DNA of 64,000 bases from Bordetella genomosp. 8 (GCF_002119685.1 NZ_CP021108.1:5890001-5954000), one strand, 5' to 3'. Shown: positions 26,273 to 35,705, counted from the first letter of the stretch. The notes: a model not told the origin generated them from the letters alone. Numbers and translations are program-made.

Positions 26273-27790
26273 ATGCAGTTTCCTACTCTGCAGTCCACCA
26301 TCATGAGCGGCACCTATCTAGTTGGGACGATACTCCTGTCCCTGATCGTCGTGGCGCTGGCCGCATATACGGCGGTTCTGGCTGCGCGCTTCGCGGCCTC
26401 GCGCCGCTCGCTGGACGGATCGCTGCGCGAGGTCAGCACCGCCCTGCAGCGCCTGGCCACGACCGACATGCTGACCGAGCTGCCGAATCGCACCGCACTG
26501 GCCGGGGCGACGGACATGGCGATCACGCGCGCGCGCCACACCGGGAATGAGTTCGCCGTACTGCTGATGGACCTGGACGGCTTCAAGCACATCAACGATT
26601 CGCTGGGCCACAGCATCGGCGACGGCATGCTGCAGGCCTTCTCCCGCCGGCTGCAAACCTGCGTGCGCAGCGAAGATACCGTGGGGCGCCTGGGCGGCGA
26701 CGAATTCGTCGTGCTGGTGGAAGGCCTGAACAGCCGCGAAGGCGCGGCCCGCGTCGCCCAGGCCGTCAATACGGCCATGCGCGACGATCTCGTTTTCCAG
26801 GGCATGACGCTGCGCCTGACCGCCAGCATCGGCATCGCCATGTTCCCGCACGATGGCGAAGACGTCGAAACGTTGATGAAGAACGCCGACATCGCGATGT
26901 ATGGGGCCAAGGAGCGCGGACGTAACGGCTTTCGCTTCTATGAACCGCATATGGGGGAAAGCTATCGGCGCATGCTGATGATGCAGCAGGGCTTGAACGA
27001 CGCGCTGGTCCACGAGCAGCTCAGCCTGGACTACCAGCCGGAGTTCGCCGATGGCGGCGACCGCGTCACGGGCGCCGAGGCGCTGCTGCGCTGGAACCAC
27101 CCGCGGCTGGGCCTGGTCCCGCCCGGCGAATTCATCCCGGTTGCAGAACGGTCGGGGCAGATCATCGAGATCGGCTTCTGGGTCATGCGGACGGTATGCC
27201 GGCACATGAAACGCTGGGATGCCCGCGGCCTGCCGGCCCTGAAGGTATCGATCAACCTCTCGACCAAGCAGTTGTCCCAACCCGATTTCGTCGAGCGCAT
27301 GGTCGAGATCGCGCGCCAGGAAGGCGTGCCCCCGACCCGCCTGGTGTTCGAGATCACCGAATCCGTGGCCATGCAGGACGCGGAACTCAGTTCGCGCGTG
27401 ATCCGCGCGTTTCGCGCGCATGGCTTCGGCATCGCGATAGACGATTTCGGGACGGGCTATTCCAGCCTGGCCTACCTGCAGCAGTTCCGCGCGCAGCAGT
27501 TGAAGATAGACCGCTTTTTCACCCAGGGTCTGGATACCCATGGCGAGGAAGGCCGCGCCATCGTGGCGGCGATTCTCGCCATGGCGCATACGCTGAACAT
27601 GGAAGTCGTGGCCGAAGGGGTGGAAACGACCACGCAGCTGGATACGCTGCGCGCGCTTGCATGCGACCACATGCAAGGCTATCTGCTGAAACGGCCCATG
27701 CCCCTGGCGGCCTTTGAGTATTTCCTTGAAGGCCTGCGCGGCGGCACGTCCGCGGCGGACAAGACCCTGGAAGGCGGCCTGCCCGCCTGA
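26273..27790 (+). CDS. Membrane-anchored GGDEF-EAL protein (cyclic-di-GMP turnover)
   Basis: 505 residues from ATG MQFPTLQSTIMSG; an ATG at 26303 (MSGTYLVG) and a TTG at 26249 are alternatives, none with a good Shine-Dalgarno. One transmembrane helix (residues ~15-38) is followed by a GGDEF domain with intact LGGDEFVVL, then an EAL domain with AEALLRWNHP, DDFGTGYSSL and LKIDRFF. Both active sites look complete, so the direction of c-di-GMP control cannot be read. No periplasmic sensor domain is present. Confidence 0.92.
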   Translation: MQFPTLQSTIMSGTYLVGTILLSLIVVALAAYTAVLAARFAASRRSLDGSLREVSTALQRLATTDMLTELPNRTALAGATDMAITRARHTGNEFAVLLMDLDGFKHINDSLGHSIGDGMLQAFSRRLQTCVRSEDTVGRLGGDEFVVLVEGLNSREGAARVAQAVNTAMRDDLVFQGMTLRLTASIGIAMFPHDGEDVETLMKNADIAMYGAKERGRNGFRFYEPHMGESYRRMLMMQQGLNDALVHEQLSLDYQPEFADGGDRVTGAEALLRWNHPRLGLVPPGEFIPVAERSGQIIEIGFWVMRTVCRHMKRWDARGLPALKVSINLSTKQLSQPDFVERMVEIARQEGVPPTRLVFEITESVAMQDAELSSRVIRAFRAHGFGIAIDDFGTGYSSLAYLQQFRAQQLKIDRFFTQGLDTHGEEGRAIVAAILAMAHTLNMEVVAEGVETTTQLDTLRALACDHMQGYLLKRPMPLAAFEYFLEGLRGGTSAADKTLEGGLPA

Positions 27791-27897
27791 TTCCCGCCAT
27801 GCGGCCCCGGGTTTGTCCCGTAGGGACGGCTAGCCGGTTTATTTGTAGCATTGAGCAGACAAGGATACTTGGCGCACCGGCAGCCTCAGGAGGGGCG

Positions 27898-29280
27898 ATG
27901 GACGCTTACGAATGGCAGGAAGCCGCGGAGCGCTGGACGGTGACAGGCGTCGCGCGACGCTCTGGCGCGGGCGAGCCGCCTGTCATCGCCCGTGCGCAGG
28001 GCCCTGTCATCCACGACACGCTGGGGCGTCGGTACCTGGATTTCGGCGCCATCCCGAGCGGCGCCGTATTGGGCCACAACCACCCCCGCTATGTGACCGC
28101 GATCCGGCAAGGCCTGCAGGTCATCGGCAGCGACGCCTTCCTGGACGGCGACGCCTTGCGGCTGCATCGCCGGCTGGGCGAGATCCTGGCGCCACCGCTG
28201 CAGAAATCGATACTGGCCCCGCGTGGCGTAGCCACCCGTCTGGCAGCCGGCATCGCACAAACGGTCACCGGCGCGGCCGGCCTGATGTGGGTCCGTCCCG
28301 CCCCTGACGGCGTATTGCGGTTCTTCCATCCGGCAGCGGCCGTCCCGGCGCAGGCGCCGATTCCTCCGCTCGTCCCCATGGTGTCGCCCGCCGCCGGAGA
28401 AGCGGCCCGCGCCTGTCCGGATCCTGCCCAGTGTGTCTGCGGCAAATCGCCAGGCGAACGCCCCTGCCCCTGGGTCGCATTCGAAACCGCGCTGCAGGCG
28501 TGCGAACGCAAGCCCGCGGGGCTGCTCATGGCACCTTTCGCGGGCGGCGCGTTCGGGCCCGGGCATGGCTGCGCCCGCCTGCTGCGGCGCCTGTGCCACC
28601 AGCACGGCATGCTGCTGGTCGTGGACGAATGCGCAACGGGTTATGGCAGGACCGGCCGCATGTGGGGGCACCAGCATGACGATATCGTCCCTGACATCCT
28701 TATCGCATCGGCCCGCTTCGGCGCGGGCCTGTCGATAGACGCGGTATGCGTCCCGCCGGACATCGCCGAGCAGGCGGCGACCAGCAGCCCTGAGGTGCTG
28801 CGTGGGGCGCTGGATGCCGGATGGCATGATCCGGTGGCCTGTGCGGCGGCCGTCACGGCCATCGATATCGTGCAAGACGAGGACCTCGTCGCTCGCGCGG
28901 CGGCCATCGGCGAGCATCTGAAGCTGCGTCTGGACGCGATGGCCCTGGACAAGCGCCTGATCGGCGCCGTATATGGCCGCGGCACGCTATTCACGATAGA
29001 GCTGACGCCCGGCGACAAAACCGGCGTGTCCGCGCGCGCACTGGCGCGCACCTTCGCGCGAGCCTGCCATGACGAAGGACTGCTGTTGCCGGCTCCCGCC
29101 ATCGATGCGGCCGATGGCGCGATCCATCTGGCGCCGCCCATGGTGACGACCATCACGCAGATCGACGAAGGCCTGGATATCGTGGACCAGGTCCTGCGCG
29201 AGATGAACGACAGCGTGGTCGCGGATACCGGTTCAGGACAGGACGCGTTGCAGCCGGGTCAGCACCAACTGGCGCAATAG
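27898..29280 (+). CDS. Class III aminotransferase-like protein, apparently lacking the PLP lysine
   Basis: 460 residues from an ATG with AGGAGG upstream. The class III pattern is recognisable: LDFGAIPSGAVLGHNHP near the N-terminus and VVDECATGYGRTGRMWG with the PLP-pyridine Asp (D243). The block that normally reads 'PDI..laK.lg.G' is PDILIASARFGAG (265-277), with Ala/Arg where the Schiff-base lysine should be. The usual GsEA.E.A.K motif is also missing; a unique segment at ~130-195 carries four cysteines (C173, C179, C181, C190). Probably a non-catalytic homologue or one with altered function. Its last 48 bp overlap the hydrolase gene on the other strand. Confidence 0.75.
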   Translation: MDAYEWQEAAERWTVTGVARRSGAGEPPVIARAQGPVIHDTLGRRYLDFGAIPSGAVLGHNHPRYVTAIRQGLQVIGSDAFLDGDALRLHRRLGEILAPPLQKSILAPRGVATRLAAGIAQTVTGAAGLMWVRPAPDGVLRFFHPAAAVPAQAPIPPLVPMVSPAAGEAARACPDPAQCVCGKSPGERPCPWVAFETALQACERKPAGLLMAPFAGGAFGPGHGCARLLRRLCHQHGMLLVVDECATGYGRTGRMWGHQHDDIVPDILIASARFGAGLSIDAVCVPPDIAEQAATSSPEVLRGALDAGWHDPVACAAAVTAIDIVQDEDLVARAAAIGEHLKLRLDAMALDKRLIGAVYGRGTLFTIELTPGDKTGVSARALARTFARACHDEGLLLPAPAIDAADGAIHLAPPMVTTITQIDEGLDIVDQVLREMNDSVVADTGSGQDALQPGQHQLAQ

Positions 29281-29883
29281 CAGCAACTTGCCGTGGAAGA
29301 AATGGGTGGCGCCGGGAATGACGACCACCGGTACCGAGCGCTCGCGAGTCCAGTCGAACACCTCGCCCAGGGGTACCACTTCGTCCTGCTCGCCGTGCAC
29401 GATCAAGGTGTCGTCCGGCAACGCGACCTCGCGGAACTGGAAGCGCCATACCGCGGGGCCCGCCAGTATCAGGGCCGCCGGCCGCGCCGCGCCGTCCGCC
29501 GCCAGCGTGGCATCCAGTTGGGCAGCAACGGCAGTGCCGAAGGAAAACCCCGCCAGCACCCAAGGCAAGCCGGCCAGCGACGGCTGGCGTTCCAACCATT
29601 GCGCCACCAGTTCGCGCATATCCGCGGTCTCGCCCTGCGCCTTGTCGAAAGCGCCAGCCGATGCCCGCACCCCGCGAAAATCCGGGCGCAGGGCCACCAG
29701 GCCTTGCTGCACGCAGGCGCGCGCAATGGTCGTGACGACTTTGTTGTCGCGCGTCCCCTCATGCAAGGGGTGGGGATGCAGCACCAGGGCCCAGCCGCGC
29801 GGCTCGTCTTCCGGCCAGTCCACCGCGCAATCGATGCGGCCGGCCAGGCCATTGAATTCAAGGGTTTCGGTACGGGCGGACAT
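29233..29883 (-). CDS. Alpha/beta hydrolase
   Basis: 216 residues. HPHPLHEGTRDNKVV is typical of the small alpha/beta hydrolases of the COG2945 group. The nucleophile is in GFSFG, with an acid in GEQDEVVPL and a histidine in PGATHFFHGK. Substrate unknown; cytosolic. It lies 12 bp after the lipid-transport lipoprotein gene and overlaps the end of the aminotransferase-like gene tail-to-tail. Confidence 0.87.
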   Translation of the reverse strand: MSARTETLEFNGLAGRIDCAVDWPEDEPRGWALVLHPHPLHEGTRDNKVVTTIARACVQQGLVALRPDFRGVRASAGAFDKAQGETADMRELVAQWLERQPSLAGLPWVLAGFSFGTAVAAQLDATLAADGAARPAALILAGPAVWRFQFREVALPDDTLIVHGEQDEVVPLGEVFDWTRERSVPVVVIPGATHFFHGKLLLLRQLVLTRLQRVLS

Positions 29884-29895
29884 GGCGGATGCTCG

Positions 29896-30699
29896 TCAAG
29901 GCAAAGAGCGGAATGTTAAACCGGCGCGCGCCGCGTCCGCCGCACCGGCCGACGTTGACGGCGCCGAGGCTGAGCCCGCCGATGAGGCGTTCGTTGTAGC
30001 CTGGCTCGCGGCCAGGCTCCGGTCCACCCACGCGGCCAGATCGGCCGCGGCGGCGTCGGTCGCCGCGCGCAGCGCCTGCACGCCGCCTTGCGCATCCTGA
30101 GTGGGCGCGGGCGCGCCACGCGCGAGGCGCACGGCGTCCACCACGCGGCGGTCGCGCAGCAGCACGGCCTGCAAGGCCACCTGCCCCGTACTGGTGCCGC
30201 CATCCGGCGCGTAGACCTGCTCGAAGCGGGTCAGCGTGACCTGCAGCAGCGGCGCGCGCGGATCGACGCCGTCCTGCACCACGGGCCCGGCGGCGGACAG
30301 GCGATCGACGACGCGCTGCTGCACCAGTTGCGAAGGCGGCGCCGCCCAGCGATACGTCGCATAGGAGTGCGGGCTGGCGCTGTCGCCGACACGCCAGATC
30401 ACGCCGGTGTCGGTCAGCATCTGCGCTGCCGAGAAACTCACCGCGACAGCCTCGCGGCGCGCGCCGTCACGCAATGTGGATGCCGGGGCAGCGGCGGCGC
30501 CTGGCGCCATCGACGCTCCGGCGGTCCCGGACGCTCCGGACGCCGCGGTTGCCGTGTTCGACGGGCCCAGATCGAACAGCTGCGCGGGCGCGGCGCCGCG
30601 GCCCAGGCTGCAGCCGCCCAGGACCACCGACACTACCAGCATCAGCGGCAGCTGCCACGCCACGCCTCGTATCGCATACCCCGCCGTGCGCTTGCTCAT
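29896..30699 (-). CDS. ABC-type transport auxiliary lipoprotein (PqiC-like)
   Basis: 267 residues. A lipoprotein signal with lipobox VLGGC puts the lipidated cysteine at C30. The mature part has FDLGPS and the repeated strand pattern of the PqiC/DUF330 family, for example AYRWAAPP-like YATYRWAAPPSQLVQ and QVTLTRFEQVYAPDGGT. It likely sits on the inner face of the outer membrane and works with the MCE protein. Its C-terminus is Ala/Ser-rich. Start overlaps the MCE gene stop by 4 bp. Confidence 0.85.
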   Translation of the reverse strand: MSKRTAGYAIRGVAWQLPLMLVVSVVLGGCSLGRGAAPAQLFDLGPSNTATAASGASGTAGASMAPGAAAAPASTLRDGARREAVAVSFSAAQMLTDTGVIWRVGDSASPHSYATYRWAAPPSQLVQQRVVDRLSAAGPVVQDGVDPRAPLLQVTLTRFEQVYAPDGGTSTGQVALQAVLLRDRRVVDAVRLARGAPAPTQDAQGGVQALRAATDAAAADLAAWVDRSLAASQATTNASSAGSASAPSTSAGAADAARAGLTFRSLP

Positions 30700-31652
30700 T
30701 GCTGTGCTCTCCCGAATCCTTCGAAGCCGGCTTCGCCCGGTCCCGGCCGGGGCGGCGGCGCGCCAAAAATGATCGATTGCGGCGTATCCCCGACGCGGCG
30801 CACGGTCGACGACAGATTGCGCGCCGTGGCGCTGACCTGGTTCGCCATGCCGCTGACGGCCGGCAGCGTCTCGTTGGACAGCCGCGACGCGGCGTAGGCG
30901 ATTTCGCGCAGGCTGCGCGTGGCCACCGCCAGCGGACCGTCGGGGGCATCCAGGCGCGCCACCGCGACCCGCGCCTGCTGCGCCAGCGCCGAGATGTCGC
31001 GCGCGGTCCCCTGCGCCTGGCGGGCGGTTTCGTTCAGGCTGTCCACCAGGGGCCCGATCCTCGCCATCATGGGCCGCAACTGCGTGCTGGCGTCCTTCAA
31101 CGACGCCGAGACCGTCGCGGCGTCCTGCAAGGCCGACTGCAGCGCCTGCACGTTCTGGTCGTTCAACAGCACCGCCAACTGGCTGGAGATCCTGTCGAGA
31201 TTTCCGACGATGTTCCCGCCGCCTTGCGACAAACGCTCGAACAGGCCCGGCCGCAAGGGAATTTCCGGCAGCGCATCGCCCTGCCGCGTCAGCCGCACAT
31301 GCGAACTGCCGTCGTCGCGCAGATCGATGTTCGCCAGGCCCGTCACGCCCTGCACGCCCAATTCCGCCCAGGTCGCCGACGTCACGGGCGTGGTGGGCGC
31401 CACGCCGATGCGTATGCGCACGCGTCCAGGCACGTTGGGGTCGAAGCTCAGCGATTGCACCTTGCCCACCGGCACGCCCTGGTAACGCACCGGCGACTGC
31501 TGGGTCAGCCCGCTCACCGCCGTCTTGGAAACGATCTCGTATTCGGTCAGGGTCGTACGGTCGCGATTGATGAACAACGCGATCAACAGCACGGCCGCCA
31601 GCAGCACCAGGGTGAAGGCACCCGCCAGCAGCGCGTGGCTACGGCTTTCCAT
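30696..31652 (-). CDS. MCE-domain lipid-binding protein (MlaD/PqiB type)
   Basis: 318 residues. One N-terminal transmembrane helix (residues ~8-28, ALLAGAFTLVLLAAVLLIA) is followed by a single MCE domain (QQSPVRYQGVPVGKVQSLSF, VTGLANIDLRDDG) and a long helical C-terminus (~170-300) that may form the needle. It hands lipid between the inner-membrane ABC transporter and the outer-membrane lipoprotein. It overlaps the ATPase gene by 14 bp. Confidence 0.9.
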   Translation of the reverse strand: MESRSHALLAGAFTLVLLAAVLLIALFINRDRTTLTEYEIVSKTAVSGLTQQSPVRYQGVPVGKVQSLSFDPNVPGRVRIRIGVAPTTPVTSATWAELGVQGVTGLANIDLRDDGSSHVRLTRQGDALPEIPLRPGLFERLSQGGGNIVGNLDRISSQLAVLLNDQNVQALQSALQDAATVSASLKDASTQLRPMMARIGPLVDSLNETARQAQGTARDISALAQQARVAVARLDAPDGPLAVATRSLREIAYAASRLSNETLPAVSGMANQVSATARNLSSTVRRVGDTPQSIIFGAPPPRPGPGEAGFEGFGRAQQ

Positions 31653-32484
31653 ACATCAACTCCTTTGGAGCCAGGTCGCCAAGCGCGCGCCGGCCGCGCT
31701 CGCCCAGGAAGAAAGCGTGGATGAAGGGATGATCCACCTTGAGGATCTCCGGCACGGTATCGCAGGCGATGACGTGCTTGTCGGCCAGCACCGCCACGCG
31801 CGACGACAGCGCGAGCAGCGTATCCAGGTCATGCGTGACCATCACCACGGTGAAATGCAGCTGCCGGTGCAGATTGCGCACCAGATCGACGAATTCATCG
31901 GAGCGCTGCGGGTCCAGTCCCGCCGTCGGCTCGTCCAGGAACAGCAGTTGGGGATCCAGCGACAGCGCGCGCGCCAGGGCCACGCGCTTGATCATGCCGC
32001 CCGACAGATCGGCCGGACGCTTGTGCGCGTCGTCCGGCGACAGGCCGACCATTTCGAGGCGGCACATCACCACGTCCTGCACCAGCCCCTCCGGTATGGT
32101 GCGCAGCTCGCGCAGCGGCAAGGCGACGTTGTCGAACACCGACAGCGCGGAAAACAGCGCGCCGGCCTGGAACAGCACGCCCCAGCGTCGCGCGAGCTGC
32201 CCGCATTCGAAGGTGCTCATCTCCGACACCGGCATGCCCAATACCGTCACGCTGCCGGCCGCCGGCTTGTCCAGGCCCATGATCTGCCGCAGCAGCGTAG
32301 TCTTGCCCGAGCCCGATCCGCCCACCAGCGAAAGGATTTCGCCGGGGTAGACCGTCAGGTCCAGGTTCTCGTGCACGACGTGATCGCCGAAAGCCGTCTT
32401 CAGCCCCACGACCGAGATGATGGGCTCCACCGTCAGCGCGTTGTCGGTGAACAGATGCCGCTGTTGACTGATATCGTCCTTCAT
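31639..32484 (-). CDS. Lipid-transport ABC ATPase (MlaF type)
   Basis: 281 residues from the ATG overlapping the permease stop by 4 bp. Walker A is GGSGSGKTT, the signature is LSGGMIKRVALARAL, Walker B is LLFLDEPTAGLD and the H-loop is MVTHDLDTL. The SGGM variant is typical of MlaF-like ATPases paired with MlaE permeases. It energises lipid movement with the permease and MCE partner. Confidence 0.92.
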   Translation of the reverse strand: MKDDISQQRHLFTDNALTVEPIISVVGLKTAFGDHVVHENLDLTVYPGEILSLVGGSGSGKTTLLRQIMGLDKPAAGSVTVLGMPVSEMSTFECGQLARRWGVLFQAGALFSALSVFDNVALPLRELRTIPEGLVQDVVMCRLEMVGLSPDDAHKRPADLSGGMIKRVALARALSLDPQLLFLDEPTAGLDPQRSDEFVDLVRNLHRQLHFTVVMVTHDLDTLLALSSRVAVLADKHVIACDTVPEILKVDHPFIHAFFLGERGRRALGDLAPKELMYGKP

Positions 32485-33617
32485 AAAGGCACCCCGCTCA
32501 GTATGACGGCATACAAGGCATCGACCAGGATCACGCCCGTGATCGACGTCACCACGGACGTCGTCGTACGGCGCCCCAGGCTTTCCGTATTGGGCTCGAT
32601 GTTCAGCCCGAAATAGCAGGCCACGAGCGCGATCACCACGCCGAAGGTGGCGCCCTTGACCAGGCCGATGCCGTAGTTCGACAAGGTCACCGCGTCGGGC
32701 AGCGAATTCAGGAACCAGGACAGCGGCACGCCCAGCTGCGCACGCGCGGCCAGCATCCCGCCCAGCAGTGCCAACGCGTCGGTCCATACCACCAATAGCG
32801 GCATCGCCACCGCCAGGGCCACCACGCGCGGCAGGATCAGGCGCTGGCTGTACGAAATGCCCATGACGGCCATGGCGTCGAGTTCCTGCGTAACGCGCAT
32901 CACCCCGATCTGCGCCGTGAAGGCGGAGCCCGAACGGCCCGCCACCAGGATGGCCGCGAGCACCGGCCCCAGCTCCCGCACGATCGACGTGCCCAGCAAG
33001 CGCACGATGAAGCGGTCGGCGCCGTAGTTCTGCAGCTGCTGCGACGACAGGTAGGAAATGACCACGCCGATCAGGAAGCCGACCAGCGCCGTGATGCCCA
33101 GCGCCTGCGCGCCGGCGCGGTAGATCTGCGCGGATATCTCGCGCCAGGGCCCGCGCGCGGGATTGCGGATCAGCGTCCCCAGGTCCAGTATCAACTGGCC
33201 CAGCATGATGATCATGGCATAGCCATGGCGCGCGCCGACCAGGATGGCCTCGCCCAGCTTGACGACGGGGCCCAGGCGGTCTTCCGGAGGCGGAGGCGGC
33301 GCCACGGTTTCGTGTGGGTGCGCGGCCAGGGCGTCGAAGACTTCTTTCATGCCGCCCGACAGGCGTACGCGTTCGGGCAGCTTGTCGCCCCAGGCATGCC
33401 AGATCAGGTTGGCGCCGACCGTGTCGAGCCGCCCGATGCCGGTCAGGTCCCAGCGGGCATCCTGTCCGGCGGCCTCCAGGGCCCGGCAGCGCGCCAGCAC
33501 CTCGCCACGCCGCGCCAGGGCGTGGACGCTCCAATCGCCGCTCACATAGCAGACGCCGCCGGACAGACGGAAAGGCGGCGCGGCGGCGGACGACGGAGTC
33601 AGGGCGGTCTGGACCAT
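32481..33617 (-). CDS. Lipid-transport permease with N-terminal STAS domain (MlaE type)
   Basis: 378 residues from the ATG giving MVQTALTPSSAAAPPFRL; the frame is open further upstream, into the birA leader, but that part has no family features. Residues ~15-110 form a STAS-like domain (RWDLTGIGRLDTVGANLIW), then an MlaE domain with five or six hydrophobic segments and ELGPVLAAILVAGRSGSAFTA. In many genomes the STAS part is a separate protein (MlaB); here it is fused. First gene of a four-gene operon for retrograde or anterograde lipid transport. Confidence 0.92.
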   Translation of the reverse strand: MVQTALTPSSAAAPPFRLSGGVCYVSGDWSVHALARRGEVLARCRALEAAGQDARWDLTGIGRLDTVGANLIWHAWGDKLPERVRLSGGMKEVFDALAAHPHETVAPPPPPEDRLGPVVKLGEAILVGARHGYAMIIMLGQLILDLGTLIRNPARGPWREISAQIYRAGAQALGITALVGFLIGVVISYLSSQQLQNYGADRFIVRLLGTSIVRELGPVLAAILVAGRSGSAFTAQIGVMRVTQELDAMAVMGISYSQRLILPRVVALAVAMPLLVVWTDALALLGGMLAARAQLGVPLSWFLNSLPDAVTLSNYGIGLVKGATFGVVIALVACYFGLNIEPNTESLGRRTTTSVVTSITGVILVDALYAVILSGVPL

Positions 33618-33861
33618 GGGCGAATCGATGGGGCCGGTCTGGCGCCGACCCTCGTGGGCGCGAACAGGGGTAATGATACGCGGAGTGGGTTGCGGGGCGG
33701 TGGCCGTGCTCGGGCTCGCGGCCCTGCGGCATGGCTGCGCGGCCCACGGACCGCAGGGGACAAAGTCGGCACTGACTATAAAATCCGGTCTGGATGCCCG
33801 TATTCCCCTTCGCTTCCGCTCGCGGAAGCGCCGCCCTGCTTCAGCAATCGCCGTTCCCTCG
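33618..33861. promoter_or_regulatory. Divergent region between mlaE-type permease and birA
   Basis: 244 bp. A GACTATAAAATCC sequence at about 33774-33786 is a good candidate -10 region for birA on the plus strand. No operator palindrome was noticed. Confidence 0.35.
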
Positions 33862-34773
33862 ATGCCGCGCCCACCCGAACTTCCCTCGCCCGAACACATG
33901 GCCGACGCGCTGCGCGCGCGGCTGATGGACCGAGCCGCCGCGCCTTTCGGCGGGGTGGATTGGGTGGCGGAGACGGGGTCGACCAATGCGGATCTGCTGG
34001 CGCGGGCGCGCGCAAGCGGGCTGGGGCAGACGCCCGCGCCAGGGCAGTCGCGGCAGAACGCGCCCGGCGATCATTCCTCTGCCGGCCGCGCCAGAGGCAA
34101 GCCATGGCTGCTGGGGGCCCACCTGCAGCAGACCGGCCGCGGCCGCGCCGGGCGCGCCTGGCAGAATCGGCCAGGCCAGGCCCTGATGTTCTCCTGCGCC
34201 TTCGACACCTCGCTCGCCCCCGCGAGCCTTCCCGTCCTGTCGCCGCTGGCCGGCCTGGTCGCCTGCGAGGCCCTGCGTGCCATCGCGGGACCGGGCGGCG
34301 ATCGCCTGTGCGTCAAATGGCCCAATGACGTGCAATGGGGCAATGGCAAACTCGCCGGCGTCCTGGTCGAGACCACGCGCAATCCGGGCGCGCCGGCGGC
34401 GGGCCATACGGTGGTGATCGGCATGGGCATGAATCTGCTCGATGGCGCGGCGCTGTCGCAGGCGCTGGGACGCGAGGTCGCGGATTGGGCTTCGAGCGGA
34501 TGCGGCGCGGCGCTCAGCGACGTCGTCGCCGAAGTCGCCCTGGCCTGGCGCGCGGCGCTGGCCCAGGTGGAAAGCGAAGGCTTCGCGGCCTTCGTCGGCC
34601 GCTTCCGGCGGCTCGATGCGCTGGAGGGACGCGATATCAAGGTGCTGGACCGAGGCAATGTGCTGCATCAGGGTCTGGGCTGCGGCGTCGATGCACAGGG
34701 CAGGCTATGCGTGCGCACCTGGGAAGGTGAAGTGCCGGTGTCCGTCGGCGAGATCTCGGTGAGGCCGGCATGA
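33862..34773 (+). CDS. birA: Biotin--[acetyl-CoA carboxylase] ligase
   Basis: 303 residues from the ATG giving MPRPPELPSPEH. Catalytic biotin-ligase domain with GRGRAGRAW (biotinyl-AMP loop), KWPNDVQWGNGKLAGVL and a C-terminal SH3-like domain. It lacks the DNA-binding N-terminus of E. coli BirA, so it should not repress bio genes. A low-complexity insertion around residues 55-75 separates STNADLLARA from the GRGR loop. The coaX start overlaps the stop by 4 bp. Confidence 0.93.
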   Translation: MPRPPELPSPEHMADALRARLMDRAAAPFGGVDWVAETGSTNADLLARARASGLGQTPAPGQSRQNAPGDHSSAGRARGKPWLLGAHLQQTGRGRAGRAWQNRPGQALMFSCAFDTSLAPASLPVLSPLAGLVACEALRAIAGPGGDRLCVKWPNDVQWGNGKLAGVLVETTRNPGAPAAGHTVVIGMGMNLLDGAALSQALGREVADWASSGCGAALSDVVAEVALAWRAALAQVESEGFAAFVGRFRRLDALEGRDIKVLDRGNVLHQGLGCGVDAQGRLCVRTWEGEVPVSVGEISVRPA

Positions 34774-35705
34774 AGACGATTTTGTTGATCGATTCGGGGA
34801 ATACGCGGCTGAAGGTCGCGGTGGTTGCGGTGGGCGGGGGCGGCTCGGCAGGCTCGGTCGACGCGGCGAGCGCGGCCGACGCCCTGGCCGGGACCGCCGT
34901 TGACTGGCCCCTGGCCGCGACCGCCGGCGGCATACGCGCCCACGCCATCGACACCCACGACGCCCAGGGATTCGCGGATTGGCTCGCGGGCCTGCCAGCT
35001 GCGCCAGTCGGCGCGTTGGGCACCAACGTCGCAGGCGCGGCCCGCGCCGCCGGCATCGAGGCAGCCCTGGCGCAGATAGGCTGCCCCACGCGCTGGATTC
35101 TGCCGCAAGCCCAGGCCTACGGGCTGACGTCCCGCTACACGCAGCCGGAACAACTCGGCGCGGATCGCTGGGCCTCCATGCTGGGCGTGATGACGCTGCG
35201 AACGCCAATGTCGCCCACGCCCACCGCCGGCCATACAGCGGCAGAAAGAGAAACACCCTCGCCTTTCGTGCTGGCCAGCTTCGGCACCGCCACCACGATA
35301 GACACCGTCAGCGCGGACGGCGTGTTCGAAGGCGGCCTGATCCTGCCCGGCCCGGCGCTGATGAAAAGCGCCCTGGCCGCGGGCACCGCCAACCTGCCCC
35401 TGGCCCAGGGCCAGGTCACGGCCTACCCAACCGACACCCAACAGGCGATCTCGTCCGGGGTCGCGGCCGCGCAGGCCGGCGCGCTGCTCAGGCAATGGCT
35501 GGCTGGGGTGCGGCGCTATGGTGCGCCCCCGCGCATTTACGCCGCTGGGGGCGGCTGGCCGGAAGTCGAAGGGGAGATCCGGCACTTGCTCAGCGACGCG
35601 GCGGAAAGCATGGGCTACTTGCCGCCCACCATCACCGTGATCGAAAATCCCGTACTGTATGGCCTGGCGCGCATCGCCCGCGCCGAGAACCTGGGGCTGT
35701 CCTAA
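34770..35705 (+). CDS. coaX: Type III pantothenate kinase (Bvg accessory factor homologue)
   Basis: 311 residues. First step of CoA synthesis. The ATPase motifs DSGNTRLK (8-15), LGADRWASMLG and ASFGTATTIDTV are complete. In Bordetella this gene is called baf because it supports Bvg-dependent expression in a heterologous host. It overlaps birA by 4 bp and the following small gene by 1 bp (TAATG), so the three genes are one transcription unit. Confidence 0.95.
   Translation: MKTILLIDSGNTRLKVAVVAVGGGGSAGSVDAASAADALAGTAVDWPLAATAGGIRAHAIDTHDAQGFADWLAGLPAAPVGALGTNVAGAARAAGIEAALAQIGCPTRWILPQAQAYGLTSRYTQPEQLGADRWASMLGVMTLRTPMSPTPTAGHTAAERETPSPFVLASFGTATTIDTVSADGVFEGGLILPGPALMKSALAAGTANLPLAQGQVTAYPTDTQQAISSGVAAAQAGALLRQWLAGVRRYGAPPRIYAAGGGWPEVEGEIRHLLSDAAESMGYLPPTITVIENPVLYGLARIARAENLGLS

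Noticed and set aside
31639..33747. Frame joining the MlaF-type ATPase to an upstream ~420-residue segment
   Set aside because: The upstream segment overlaps the MlaE-type permease in another frame and has shadow composition; the ATPase starts at 32484.
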